Source: CALOBA01 sp942491465 (GTDB lineage: Bacteria > Pseudomonadota > Gammaproteobacteria > Chromatiales > Chromatiaceae). Taken from it: 64,000 bases of DNA. Position 1 is the first letter of the stretch; each line of letters begins with the position of its first letter. The notes below the pieces were generated by a model that did no database searches, was not told the DNA's origin, and saw nothing but the letters and a program-made list of their open reading frames with translations. The stretch covers positions 1 to 64,000 of the forward strand of contig CALOBA010000018.1 of assembly GCA_942491465.1 (NCBI GenBank), given 5' to 3'. Of the stretch, positions 26,313-33,539 are shown piece by piece. The translations under genes and the position numbers were made by a program.

Positions 26313-27590
26313 ATGACCCTCAACCGCCGCACCTTCCTCAAAACCGCCGGCCTCGCCCTCGGCGCCGCCTCCCTCGGCCTGCCGCGCCTGGTCCTCGGCG
26401 CCAGCCCCAAGGTCGTCATCGTCGGCGGCGGCACCGCCGGCGCCTCGGTGGCCCGCTATCTGCGCCGCGCCGACCCGGACCTCGGCATCACGCTGATCGA
26501 GCCCAACCCGATCTACCACACCTGCTACGGCTCCAACGAGGTCCTCTCCGGCACCCGGCCCATCGCCGGCATTCAGGTCGGCTATGAGAACCTCAGCGCC
26601 GCCGGCATCGACATCGTCCAGGCGAGGGTCACCGGCATCGACCCCGCCGCCCGGACCTTGAGCACCGACGCCGGCACCACGCTGACCTATGACCGCTGCG
26701 TCGTCGCCCCCGGCATCGACTTCAAATGGGACCAGATCGACGGCTACGACGCCGCCGTCGCCGAGCGCATCCCCCACGCCTGGAAGGCCGGCGACCAGAC
26801 CAGCCTGCTGCGCGCCCAACTCCAGGCCATGGACGACGGCGGCACCGTCATCGTCGCCGCCCCGGACAACCCCTTCCGCTGCCCGCCCGGCCCCTACGAG
26901 CGGGTCTCGCAGATCGCGATGTACCTCAAGGCGCACAAGCCCGCCTCGAAGATCCTGCTGCTCGACCACAAGAGCGCCTTCGCCAAGCAGGCCGCCTTCG
27001 AGCTGGCCTGGGAGCGCCTCTACGGCTACAACAGCGCCGACAGCCTCATCGACTGGCTGCCCGCCGACGGCGTGGTCGCCCTCGACGAGGCCGCGGGCAG
27101 CGTCACCACCGCCGACGGCCTCACCTACACCGGCGACGTCATCAACCTGATCCCGAACCAAACCGCCGGCGCCGTCGCCCACGCCGCCGACCTCACCGAC
27201 GGCGACTGGGCACCGGTGGATCTGCGCACCTTCGAGTCCACCCGCCACCCCTTCATCCACGTCCTCGGCGATGCCAGCGTGGCCGGCGCCCTGCCCAAAT
27301 CCGGCTACGCCGCCAACGCCGAGGCCAAGGCCTGCGCCGCCGCCGTCGCCGCGCAACTGCGCGGCGAGCCCCTGCCGAGCCCGGCCTACGCCAACACCTG
27401 CTACTCGGTGGTGGGTGAGGACTACGGCATCTCCGTCGTCACCCAGTACCGGCTCAGCGAGGACGGCACCCAGATCCAGCCCATCGGCGGCGGCACCACG
27501 CCGCTGGACGCCTCCACCGAAGACCTGCGCCGCGAGGCCGCCCATGCCCATGCCTGGTATCGGAACTTCGTTGGGGATGTGTTTGGGTGA
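26313..27590 (+). CDS. FccB-like flavoprotein (sulfide dehydrogenase type), Tat-exported
   Basis: 425 residues from ATG 26313, with GGAG upstream. N-terminal NRRTFLKTAGLALGAASLG is a twin-arginine signal. VVIVGGGTAGASVARYL (about 34-50) binds FAD. NPFRCPPGPYERVSQIAMYL holds Cys190 and NTCYSVVGEDYG the second cysteine, corresponding to the redox-active disulfide of flavocytochrome c sulfide dehydrogenase. It would oxidise sulfide or a related sulfur compound in the periplasm, passing electrons to a cytochrome. No fccA cytochrome is adjacent; instead it follows PA14 and DUF1501 genes. SoxF is an alternative name. Confidence 0.85.
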   Translation: MTLNRRTFLKTAGLALGAASLGLPRLVLGASPKVVIVGGGTAGASVARYLRRADPDLGITLIEPNPIYHTCYGSNEVLSGTRPIAGIQVGYENLSAAGIDIVQARVTGIDPAARTLSTDAGTTLTYDRCVVAPGIDFKWDQIDGYDAAVAERIPHAWKAGDQTSLLRAQLQAMDDGGTVIVAAPDNPFRCPPGPYERVSQIAMYLKAHKPASKILLLDHKSAFAKQAAFELAWERLYGYNSADSLIDWLPADGVVALDEAAGSVTTADGLTYTGDVINLIPNQTAGAVAHAADLTDGDWAPVDLRTFESTRHPFIHVLGDASVAGALPKSGYAANAEAKACAAAVAAQLRGEPLPSPAYANTCYSVVGEDYGISVVTQYRLSEDGTQIQPIGGGTTPLDASTEDLRREAAHAHAWYRNFVGDVFG

Positions 27591-27743
27591 CGCAGCACGT
27601 CGGGGCCGCCTCGATCCGGCGGCACCGGTCGGGCCGGCATCCGTTGTTCCACAGCAGATTGGCCCAGGTCGGAGGAGCACCTACTGGTCGAGACCCAATC
27701 AACGACCTAGAATGGGACTCGTCCAAGGCACGCGGAGTGACAC

Positions 27744-27998
27744 ATGGCCCACCTAATCCTGGCCGAGACGGCGGCGAGCGTCTCGGAGCTGAAGCGCAAT
27801 CCGATGGCAACCGTCGCTGCAGGGGAAGGATTGCCGGTCGCCATCCTCAATCGCAATGAGCCGGCCTTCTACTGCATCCCTGCCGCTGCCTATGAGGCCC
27901 TGATGGAGCGCCTGGAAGACCTGGAGCTGAACGCCCTCGCGGACCGGCGTACCGGCGACACACAGTTGCCGGTGACCGTCGCGCTCGATGAGCTATGA
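27744..27998 (+). CDS. Phd/YefM-family antitoxin, copy 2
   Basis: 84 residues, identical to the copy at 13399-13653 except two positions near residue 72 (RRT here). Same operon structure, with an 11-bp overlap into the toxin. The antitoxin is the more conserved partner of the duplicated pair. Confidence 0.85.
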   Translation: MAHLILAETAASVSELKRNPMATVAAGEGLPVAILNRNEPAFYCIPAAAYEALMERLEDLELNALADRRTGDTQLPVTVALDEL

Positions 27999-28269
27999 GC
28001 TGCAATTCCATCCCGCTGCCCTGTCCGAGTGGCATCACCTCGACGGCAGCATCCGCACGCAGCTGAAACGCAAGCTCGCCGAACGGCTGGAGCATCCGCG
28101 AGTGCCCGCGTGGCGATTGAGCGGCAGTCGCGACCGCTACAAGATCAAGCTGCGAAACGCTGGCTACCGCCTCGTCTACGAAGTGCGCGACAGCGTCCTC
28201 GTGGTCTTGGTCATTGCTGTCGGCCGACGCGACCGCAGCGCCGTGTACAAGGCCGCCGAGCGTCGCTGA
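27988..28269 (+). CDS. RelE/ParE-family toxin, copy 2
   Basis: 93 residues with the same RelE signatures as copy 1 (YKIKLRNAGYRLVYEVRD; VGRRDR). Eight substitutions relative to copy 1, clustered at the N-terminal helices (SEWHHLD; PRVPAWRLSGSRDR) that face the antitoxin in this family. Likely functional. Confidence 0.88.
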   Translation: MSYELQFHPAALSEWHHLDGSIRTQLKRKLAERLEHPRVPAWRLSGSRDRYKIKLRNAGYRLVYEVRDSVLVVLVIAVGRRDRSAVYKAAERR

Positions 28270-28537
28270 GCCGTTCTCCGCCCCAGATCCGGGGACAGAC
28301 AGATTCGGGGACGTCTCGCTTAATTGCCCGCGCGCAGCGCGAGGGCGGAACCATAGACGGGTTCCGCCAGAGTTCGGACGGTGGCATGGCGGATCAGCCT
28401 ATCGGGCATCCGCCCTACGCCCTCGCCGCTCATGATTACCCGGACGGAAATCCCAGCCGCTAGAACCCGCGCCCTTGCCAGACCGCACTGGCCTATTTTC
28501 CCCTCGGCCCCTTTTTCCCTGGTCGAAGATTGCCCTG

Positions 28538-30013
28538 TCACCCCGCCGGCACCATCCGCCAAGCCAGCACCCGCTCGCGCACCCCCGTCCACTGCTGCTC
28601 ACCCTGCCGCACCACCAGCACGCTCCTGCCGGCGTTGAGCAACCGCGCCAAATAGCGCCCGAACAACCGCTCGGGCATCCCGTACAAGGCCCGGCGGCGG
28701 TTCTCCTTCAGCGGTTTCAAGCCCAACTGGACCGCCAGTGGCGCATCGCGCTGGTCGTACAGCTCGAAGTAGGCACCCACCTGGAACAGCACGGCATCGC
28801 CCGGGTAGGCCGCGCGGACCCAAGCATATTGTTGTCGGACGCTGGTCAGGCCTCTCGGCATCGCATAGCGCGGCACGACCTTGTCCCCTGCCGCGTCCCA
28901 GCGGAAGTAGACCGCGAGCCAATCATGCCCACGCCACAGCGACTGCCACAGCTTGTGGGCGTTGGCGCGGCGGAAGTGGCCGAGGTAGGACGACAGGGTC
29001 GCATGCAGCCGGTCCAAGTCGGCGGCATCGAAGCGGTAGGTCTTGGTGCCCTCGTGCTCGCTGACCAGCAGCGCCCGATGGTTCCGAAGCCGCTCCCGGC
29101 AGGCGTTGACCACGCGGCGGCGCACCAGCCGATAGTCGCGGCGCACGATGTAGCCGAGGAAGTCGATCCCGTCCGAGACCGGTCGCAGCCGCTCGCGCGG
29201 GTTCAACTCAAGGCCCAGCGCATCGCGCAGGTAGCCCTCGATCAGCCGGCGCCAAAACAACAGCTCGTCGCGATCCTCTGACAGCAGCACGAAGTCGTCG
29301 CAGTAGCGGATGTAGTGACGACAATGCAGCCGATGCTTGACGAACTGGTCCAGCCCGTTCAGATACACGTTGGCGAAGAACTGGCTGTTCAGATTGCCGA
29401 TGGGCAGGCCCTTGCCAGGCTCGCACCGCAAGAGCGTCTTGTGCGCCGGCACCCGCGCGATTTCGCCCGGCGCGCACTTGAGGATGTGCCCCTCGGTACA
29501 GTCGTGAAAGACCAGCAGCTCCGTCAGCCAGCGGGCGTCGTCGTCGGCGATGTGCGGCGCCAGCAGCCGCCAGAGGATCGCCTTGTCGATGCGCATGAAG
29601 TAATTGCGGATGTCCAGCTGCAGATACCAGGCGCGCCGCTGGCCGTTGGCCGTCGCCTGGCGGATGAACCGCTGCAGCCGCTCCACCGCGGCATGCACTC
29701 CCTTGCCCTTGCGGCAGGCATAGGAGTCGTGGATGAAGACCCGTTCCCAGTATTGCTCCAGGTAGCCCACCAGCACGTGGTGGACCACCCGGTCGGCGAA
29801 GTCCGCCGCGAAGATCTCCCGGAGCTTGGGGCGTTTGGTAACAAAGCAGACAGACGGGGCTGGCTGGTAGCTGCGGGTCTCGAGCGCCTCGCGCAGCACC
29901 AGCAGATTCAGCTCCTGGTGCGCCTCGAAGCGCAGGGCGTTGATGGTGTTGCGCTTGTTGCTCCGGCAGCTCAGATAGTGCCGGTACAGGTTCTCATAAG
30001 AGAACAGCGTCAT
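28538..30013 (-). CDS. DGR reverse transcriptase with C-terminal MutS domain I-like extension
   Basis: 491 residues, start ATG 30013. RT motifs: LQLDIRNYFMRID (about 131-143, motif A aspartate), KGLPIGNLNSQFFANVYLN (201-219, the DGR-type motif 4 in place of the retroviral Q-G), YIRYCDDFVLLSED (234-247, catalytic YCDD) and GIDFLGYIV (motif D/E area). Residues about 391-490 resemble the N-terminal mismatch-recognition domain of MutS: SVRQQYAWVRAAYPGDAVLF, then GAYFELY against MutS GDFYELF, then LYGMPERLFGRYLARLLNAG against MAGVPYHA..YLAKLV. It copies the TR RNA into adenine-mutated cDNA. Last gene of the cassette, 35 bp after the TR. Confidence 0.93.
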   Translation of the reverse strand: MTLFSYENLYRHYLSCRSNKRNTINALRFEAHQELNLLVLREALETRSYQPAPSVCFVTKRPKLREIFAADFADRVVHHVLVGYLEQYWERVFIHDSYACRKGKGVHAAVERLQRFIRQATANGQRRAWYLQLDIRNYFMRIDKAILWRLLAPHIADDDARWLTELLVFHDCTEGHILKCAPGEIARVPAHKTLLRCEPGKGLPIGNLNSQFFANVYLNGLDQFVKHRLHCRHYIRYCDDFVLLSEDRDELLFWRRLIEGYLRDALGLELNPRERLRPVSDGIDFLGYIVRRDYRLVRRRVVNACRERLRNHRALLVSEHEGTKTYRFDAADLDRLHATLSSYLGHFRRANAHKLWQSLWRGHDWLAVYFRWDAAGDKVVPRYAMPRGLTSVRQQYAWVRAAYPGDAVLFQVGAYFELYDQRDAPLAVQLGLKPLKENRRRALYGMPERLFGRYLARLLNAGRSVLVVRQGEQQWTGVRERVLAWRMVPAG

Positions 30014-30048
30014 CGGTCAAACATCCCTGTCGGCAAAGGGAATCATTC

Positions 30049-30174
30049 TCCGGGGCGAACTGCCCAACCATAGTTCTGGTTGTCCTTGTCGTTGTTGTTC
30101 TGGTTGCCATTGTTGGTGTTGAAGTTCCACGCGTTGCCTGGACTCGGCGCGTACTCCGTGCCCGACCAGTACAC
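30049..30174 (-). other. DGR template repeat (TR)
   Basis: 126 bp between the Avd gene and the RT. It aligns without gaps to the VR at 30967-31092 (constant 918-bp offset). Read in the target's frame it carries ten AAC codons (codons 14, 17, 19, 21, 24, 26, 27, 28, 32, 34), every one changed in the VR. Of 16 differences, 13 are at TR adenines. The flanking 13 codons on the 5' side are identical. It is presumably transcribed as the non-coding template RNA. Confidence 0.96.
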
Positions 30175-30331
30175 GGCCGTTTGCCCACCCACTTTCCGGC
30201 ACCGCGCCCGGCTCTGAGACCGACGCCGCGCTGCCCCACCGGTTGGGAAGCCCAAACATCGGGTATCCCGCCCTGTATCGACATGCCTGCTGCACCCCGC
30301 GGTGCAGCTGGCGGGATGGGCGCACAATGAT

Positions 30332-30769
30332 TCAATCGGCTCGCGTCGGCCGGCGTGCAACCGTGTTGCCACGGCGCCGTCGCCGGCCGGCTTCTGGCCC
30401 CGATTGCCCGTCCTCGCCCTGCTTGCCCCGCATGCTTCTGAGCCAACCCTCGTTCTGTCTGCAAATCGAGGCCACCTGTTCCACCGTGAACTGGTAGGCC
30501 GAAAAACTCTTGAATGCCTGCACCTCTTTGGCCAGGCGGATCAGGATGAACAGCTCGTCGAGCTGCCCGCGCAATTCCACCAGCTTCGGCGCCTTGTCGC
30601 GCTCGGCGTTGGCGCGGATGATCTGAGCGACGATCTCGCGGCTCTTGTTCCGCAGCTCCGTGCCCAGCGTGTACTTGTGATAGCGCGAGAAGCCCGCGAC
30701 CACCTTCTCGAAGTGCACCGCCACGTCCATGGCTTGCTTGTAGATCGGTAGATGCTCGTATCGGGCCAT
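30332..30769 (-). CDS. avd: Avd-like DGR accessory protein
   Basis: 145 residues. MARYEHLPIYKQAMDVAVHF, then KYTLGTELRNKSREIVAQII and LFILIRLAKEVQAFKSFSAY form the four-helix-bundle (S23-like) fold of bAvd. Avd pentamers bind the RT and template RNA and are needed for mutagenic cDNA synthesis in the phage BPP-1 DGR. The C-terminus is longer than usual and very basic (AGRRRRRGNTVARRPTRAD), possibly an added nucleic-acid-binding tail. Lies between target gene and TR, the canonical position. Confidence 0.88.
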   Translation of the reverse strand: MARYEHLPIYKQAMDVAVHFEKVVAGFSRYHKYTLGTELRNKSREIVAQIIRANAERDKAPKLVELRGQLDELFILIRLAKEVQAFKSFSAYQFTVEQVASICRQNEGWLRSMRGKQGEDGQSGPEAGRRRRRGNTVARRPTRAD

Positions 30770-30788
30770 AAAAAAATCGCTAAAAGCC

Positions 30789-30809
30789 CTCGCGCGCTAC
30801 GCGCGCGAG
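30789..30809 (-). terminator. Strong hairpin downstream of the DGR target gene
   Basis: Perfect 9-bp inverted repeat ctcgcgcgc / gcgcgcgag with a 3-nt loop, 38 bp past the target stop; a second G5/C6 hairpin follows at 30812-30828. No T-run. It might terminate or attenuate the target transcript, or be the DNA hairpin that many DGRs have 3' of the VR; position alone does not decide. Confidence 0.5.
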
Positions 30810-30846
30810 CAGGGGGAAGTATCCCCCCTGACCCCCCTCAAAAGGA

Positions 30847-31611
30847 CTAAATCACACAAATGACCGAATCACCAAAGTCGCCGCCGCGCCCATCGCGAGT
30901 CCCGAGGCCCAGCAAGCCCAGTGCCATCAGCAAGGCCGTGCCCGGCAGCGGGGCGGCGGCGACTTGTCCGGGGCGAACTGCCCAACCGTAGCCCTGGTAG
31001 TCCTTATAGGCGCTGTCCTGGTAGCCATTGTCGGTGTAGAAGAGCCACGCGTAGCCTGGACTCGGCGCGTACTCCGTGCCCGACCAGTACACGAAGGACT
31101 GCATGTTGTCGAAGTAATCGTCCAGGATGCCGGGCGGATCGGCGAGGATCGAGTCGAAGGCGCTCAGCCCGCCCTCCGTGTAGAACAGGTGGCCGAGCTC
31201 ATTGTCGGTGCAGTTGTAGCTGGATCCGCAAGACGGGTCGGCTGCAAACAACCGCCAGTCGTCCGCACCCGCGTAGTCCATGCTGCCGAGCCACTCGGCC
31301 CAGGCCATGGCGCCGTACCAGGTCATGCGGCCGTTGCCGGTGTTGAAGTCCCCGCTCACCACGGTGTGGGTGCCGTTGCCGCTGGTGATGGTGGGCACCG
31401 CAGCGATGATGTCGGCGACCACGCCGTTGTCGGCGTCGTATTGCGTCTTGAACAGATTGGCGTCGCGGGTCCAGGTCAGGTCCTGCACGTCGTCGTAGAC
31501 CAGCTGCACGCCGCCCGATTCGTAGGTCATCAGGCCCGCCTGGGCGCTGCCGGCCAGCAGCAGGAGTCCGGCGCCGAGGCCGATGGCGGTTTGCTTCGCG
31601 ATTGGGTTCAT
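30847..31611 (-). CDS. DGR target protein: DUF1566/CLec-type variable domain with surface anchor
   Basis: 254 residues from ATG 31611 (GAGG 8-11 nt upstream). Sec signal peptide 1-25 (GLLLLAGSAQA). Then a DUF1566/C-type-lectin-like domain: VQLVYDDVQDLTWTRDANLF, MTWYGAMAWAEWLG, GADDWRLF, VYWSGTEYAPSPG. Residues 174-215 are the VR and include ten diversified positions. After the VR, APLPGTALLMALGLLGLGTR is a PEP-CTERM/VPLPA-like sorting segment, so the variable face is probably displayed at the outer surface. The ligand is unknown. First gene of the cassette. Confidence 0.88.
   Translation of the reverse strand: MNPIAKQTAIGLGAGLLLLAGSAQAGLMTYESGGVQLVYDDVQDLTWTRDANLFKTQYDADNGVVADIIAAVPTITSGNGTHTVVSGDFNTGNGRMTWYGAMAWAEWLGSMDYAGADDWRLFAADPSCGSSYNCTDNELGHLFYTEGGLSAFDSILADPPGILDDYFDNMQSFVYWSGTEYAPSPGYAWLFYTDNGYQDSAYKDYQGYGWAVRPGQVAAAPLPGTALLMALGLLGLGTRDGRGGDFGDSVICVI
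30967..31092 (-). other. DGR variable repeat (VR)
   Basis: 126 bp inside the target gene (codons 174-215). Relative to the TR the asparagines became Y, L, Y, D, Y, D, S, A, Y and G in order. Non-adenine differences: codon 29 GAC to TAT and codon 35 TAT to TAC. The last seven codons are otherwise identical to the TR, consistent with the initiation-of-mutagenic-homology end. Confidence 0.95.
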
Positions 31612-31740
31612 GTCCGTATCCTCACGGTCAATGTGATGTCGGTTGGGTTGATGCTGGGGTGCTCTCGCGTCCGCCGCTGACCGCATGCCAGGCAGCGACC
31701 CCGCGCCGTTGCGCCTGAGCCCGACCCACGCGATCTTTCG

Positions 31741-31809
31741 GCGGGAGGCGGGAGGCGGGAGGCGGGAGGCGGGAGGCGGGAGGCGGGAGGCGGGAGGCGG
31801 GAGGCGGGA
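31741..31809. repeat. Heptanucleotide GGAGGCG array upstream of the DGR target
   Basis: About ten head-to-tail copies of a 7-bp unit (gcgggag). It lies 130-200 bp upstream of the target start, where a promoter would be. Unit number can vary by slippage; the strand is also G-quadruplex prone. Confidence 0.9.
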
Positions 31810-32235
31810 CTAAAGCCTACCCGCGTATCGGGGTTTGCGCAACTCTGACCCGCTCGTCGCCCTGGGCTGGAACTTGGAGAGCCGGTCGGGTGGAACAAGC
31901 GAAGCGGTTCCACCTTCCGCGGCTTAGCCGAGCAGGCCGACCGACGCCAGCGCGACAACGGGGACGGTCCCTGAGGTATCCCCAGAACATTGTTCACCTA
32001 AGGAGTGAGGGAAATGGGTGAGGGAAATGGGGACGTACCACGGATTCCGTGCGGTTGGAGACGAAACGAGAACCGCTGTTCTCACAAGCGAGCATCTCGC
32101 GGCCGTCATCACGCTCGACCAACCCGCCAACGCCGCGGCCAAGACCTGGGGTTACGGTGACAGTTTACTAAATGCACTGAATATCGCCCCCTCGTGGCAT
32201 GGCACGACTACCCAGGATCGGATTCCGCGTCCAGG
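31810..32235. other. Gene-free interval with dispersed repeats
   Basis: 31889-31920 is a palindromic repeat (gtggaacaagcgaagcggtt) with a relative at 36137-36165. 32030-32063 is the gggacgtaccacggattcc repeat. 32075-32160 reads TSEHLAAVITLDQPANAAAK in one frame, an unrecognised scrap. Confidence 0.6.
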
Positions 32236-33156
32236 CTAGGCGTCGTGCTCGCGGTCGCTGAACACGGCCTCCAGCGACGGCGCTTCGGCGACGCGCTCGC
32301 TCCAGGCCATCAGCTGGTCCACGTCGGCCTGCTCCAGGCGCTCGACCGCGCTGGCCGGCAGCGGGGCGAAGCGGCGCTCCAGCAGGCTGCGGACAACGCG
32401 GCAAACACCGCGCTGCTCACCGCGTAGTTCCACGTAACTTTGATATGGCATCTTCAGTTGCTCCTCGATCTGATGGATCGCATCGGTGTATTGCAGCTCC
32501 AAATCCTCAGGCAGACGCATCAGCCAGTCGAGAAACCGATAGAGGTCGATGATCGTCTGCCGCGGCAGCCCGCGCTCATAGAGCCGACGGGTAAGCTTGA
32601 GCTTGTGATTGAACCTCGCCCGCGGATCGTTTCGGGTCGCCTGCGTGGCCAGGTGCGCCAGGACGACGGTGGCGAAGACGTTATCGCTCGCCTCCAGCTC
32701 CGCCCCGCGGCCGGCCCATTCCAGGAGCTTTGCGGTCGGAAAGCGGATGCCGATGCGGCTGCCCCAGCGGCCGACCTGAAAGCGCCGTGGCCGCCAATTC
32801 GGGACCTCATCGGCGAGCACCGCCAAGCTCACGACAGTGCGGCGGTAGCGGTCGTAGATACGGTAGGCATAGACAAACATGCGCTCCGGGAAATCCGCCT
32901 CCCGCCGGCCCTGGACCTCGATGTGTACCAGCAGCCAAGCCTCGACGCCGTCGGTCAGCCAGACCCGCAGCAGCTTGTCGGCCAGCCGCCGCCCCAGCTC
33001 GGCATCCTGCACCACCTGCGCCAGCTCTTTGTCGAGGGCCTCGACGCCGCGGGCGAAGTCGATCTCGGACGCCGCGACGGGGAAGAACAGCGTCATGAAA
33101 TCCGGGAAGTACGCTTCGAGGATATCCTTCCAGGGGCTGTCGTAGTCATCGGTCAT
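32236..33156 (-). CDS. Rpn/PDDEXK-family putative transposase-like nuclease with DUF4351 tail
   Basis: 306 residues from ATG 33156 (an ATG at 33168 adds four). DSPWKDILEAYFPDFMTLFF then AWLLVHIEVQGRREADFPER, the latter with the E-x-Q core of the PD-(D/E)XK Rpn-like family, then FVYAYRIYDRY. The C-terminus (YVELRGEQRGVCRVVRSLLE, RRFAPLPASAVERLEQAD) is DUF4351. These genes multiply in Chromatiaceae and cyanobacteria; Rpn proteins promote recombination or act as defence nucleases. Minus strand, upstream of the DGR target. Confidence 0.75.
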   Translation of the reverse strand: MTDDYDSPWKDILEAYFPDFMTLFFPVAASEIDFARGVEALDKELAQVVQDAELGRRLADKLLRVWLTDGVEAWLLVHIEVQGRREADFPERMFVYAYRIYDRYRRTVVSLAVLADEVPNWRPRRFQVGRWGSRIGIRFPTAKLLEWAGRGAELEASDNVFATVVLAHLATQATRNDPRARFNHKLKLTRRLYERGLPRQTIIDLYRFLDWLMRLPEDLELQYTDAIHQIEEQLKMPYQSYVELRGEQRGVCRVVRSLLERRFAPLPASAVERLEQADVDQLMAWSERVAEAPSLEAVFSDREHDA

Positions 33157-33191
33157 GGGTATTCCCATCAGTTGCGCCTCAGCTACCGGCA

Positions 33192-33420
33192 TCAGGCCAC
33201 GGGGGCAAAGGAATCCGGATGCGCCAGATTGAAGCTCTCGACGCGCTGGAGATGATTGGACTTGCAGCCGCGCCGGCGGATGAAGGCCATCAGCTCGCGA
33301 AAGGCCGGGGATTCCTTGACCTCGGCGGCGTTGGCGACCGTGATCAGGGGCTGGTCGAGGACCAGGCGGGCGCTGCGGCGCAGGTCCGGTCCATCGCCGC
33401 GCTCGTCGGACCAGTATTAC
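33192..33420 (-). pseudogene. C-terminal fragment of an unrecognised protein
   Basis: The minus strand reads ARLVLDQPLITVANAAEVKE then SPAFRELMAFIRRRGCKSNH and LAHPDSFAPVA to the TGA at 33192-33194. Protein-like composition, but no start; it is cut off near 33420 by other sequence. Confidence 0.4.
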
Positions 33421-33539
33421 GGATAGGAAATCCAAGCCGCCCTGAGGGTCTGGCCCTGAGCTGAGTCAAGACGGTAGCGGAGTGCTGGAAGGGAGGTCAA
33501 GGACCGGTTGCGTCCGCCACCTCGCGCCCGAAGGCGATG

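Larger units (their letters stand above)
27620..28422 (+). repeat. ~780-bp duplication (second copy) carrying Phd/RelE
   Basis: Matches 13290-14080: shared upstream text (ggtcgagacccaatcaacga), both TA genes, and a shared downstream tail (gacgggttccgccaga ... cctatcgggcatccg). In this copy it follows the intact flavoprotein; in the other it precedes the deleted flavoprotein copy. Confidence 0.9.

Noticed and set aside
28538..30013. Group II intron or retron reverse transcriptase
   Set aside because: No intron RNA domains or maturase region and no msr/msd; the TR/VR pair and Avd fix it as a DGR RT.
31741..31809. CRISPR or iteron origin
   Set aside because: Unit is 7 bp, head to tail without spacers, and there is no replication gene nearby.
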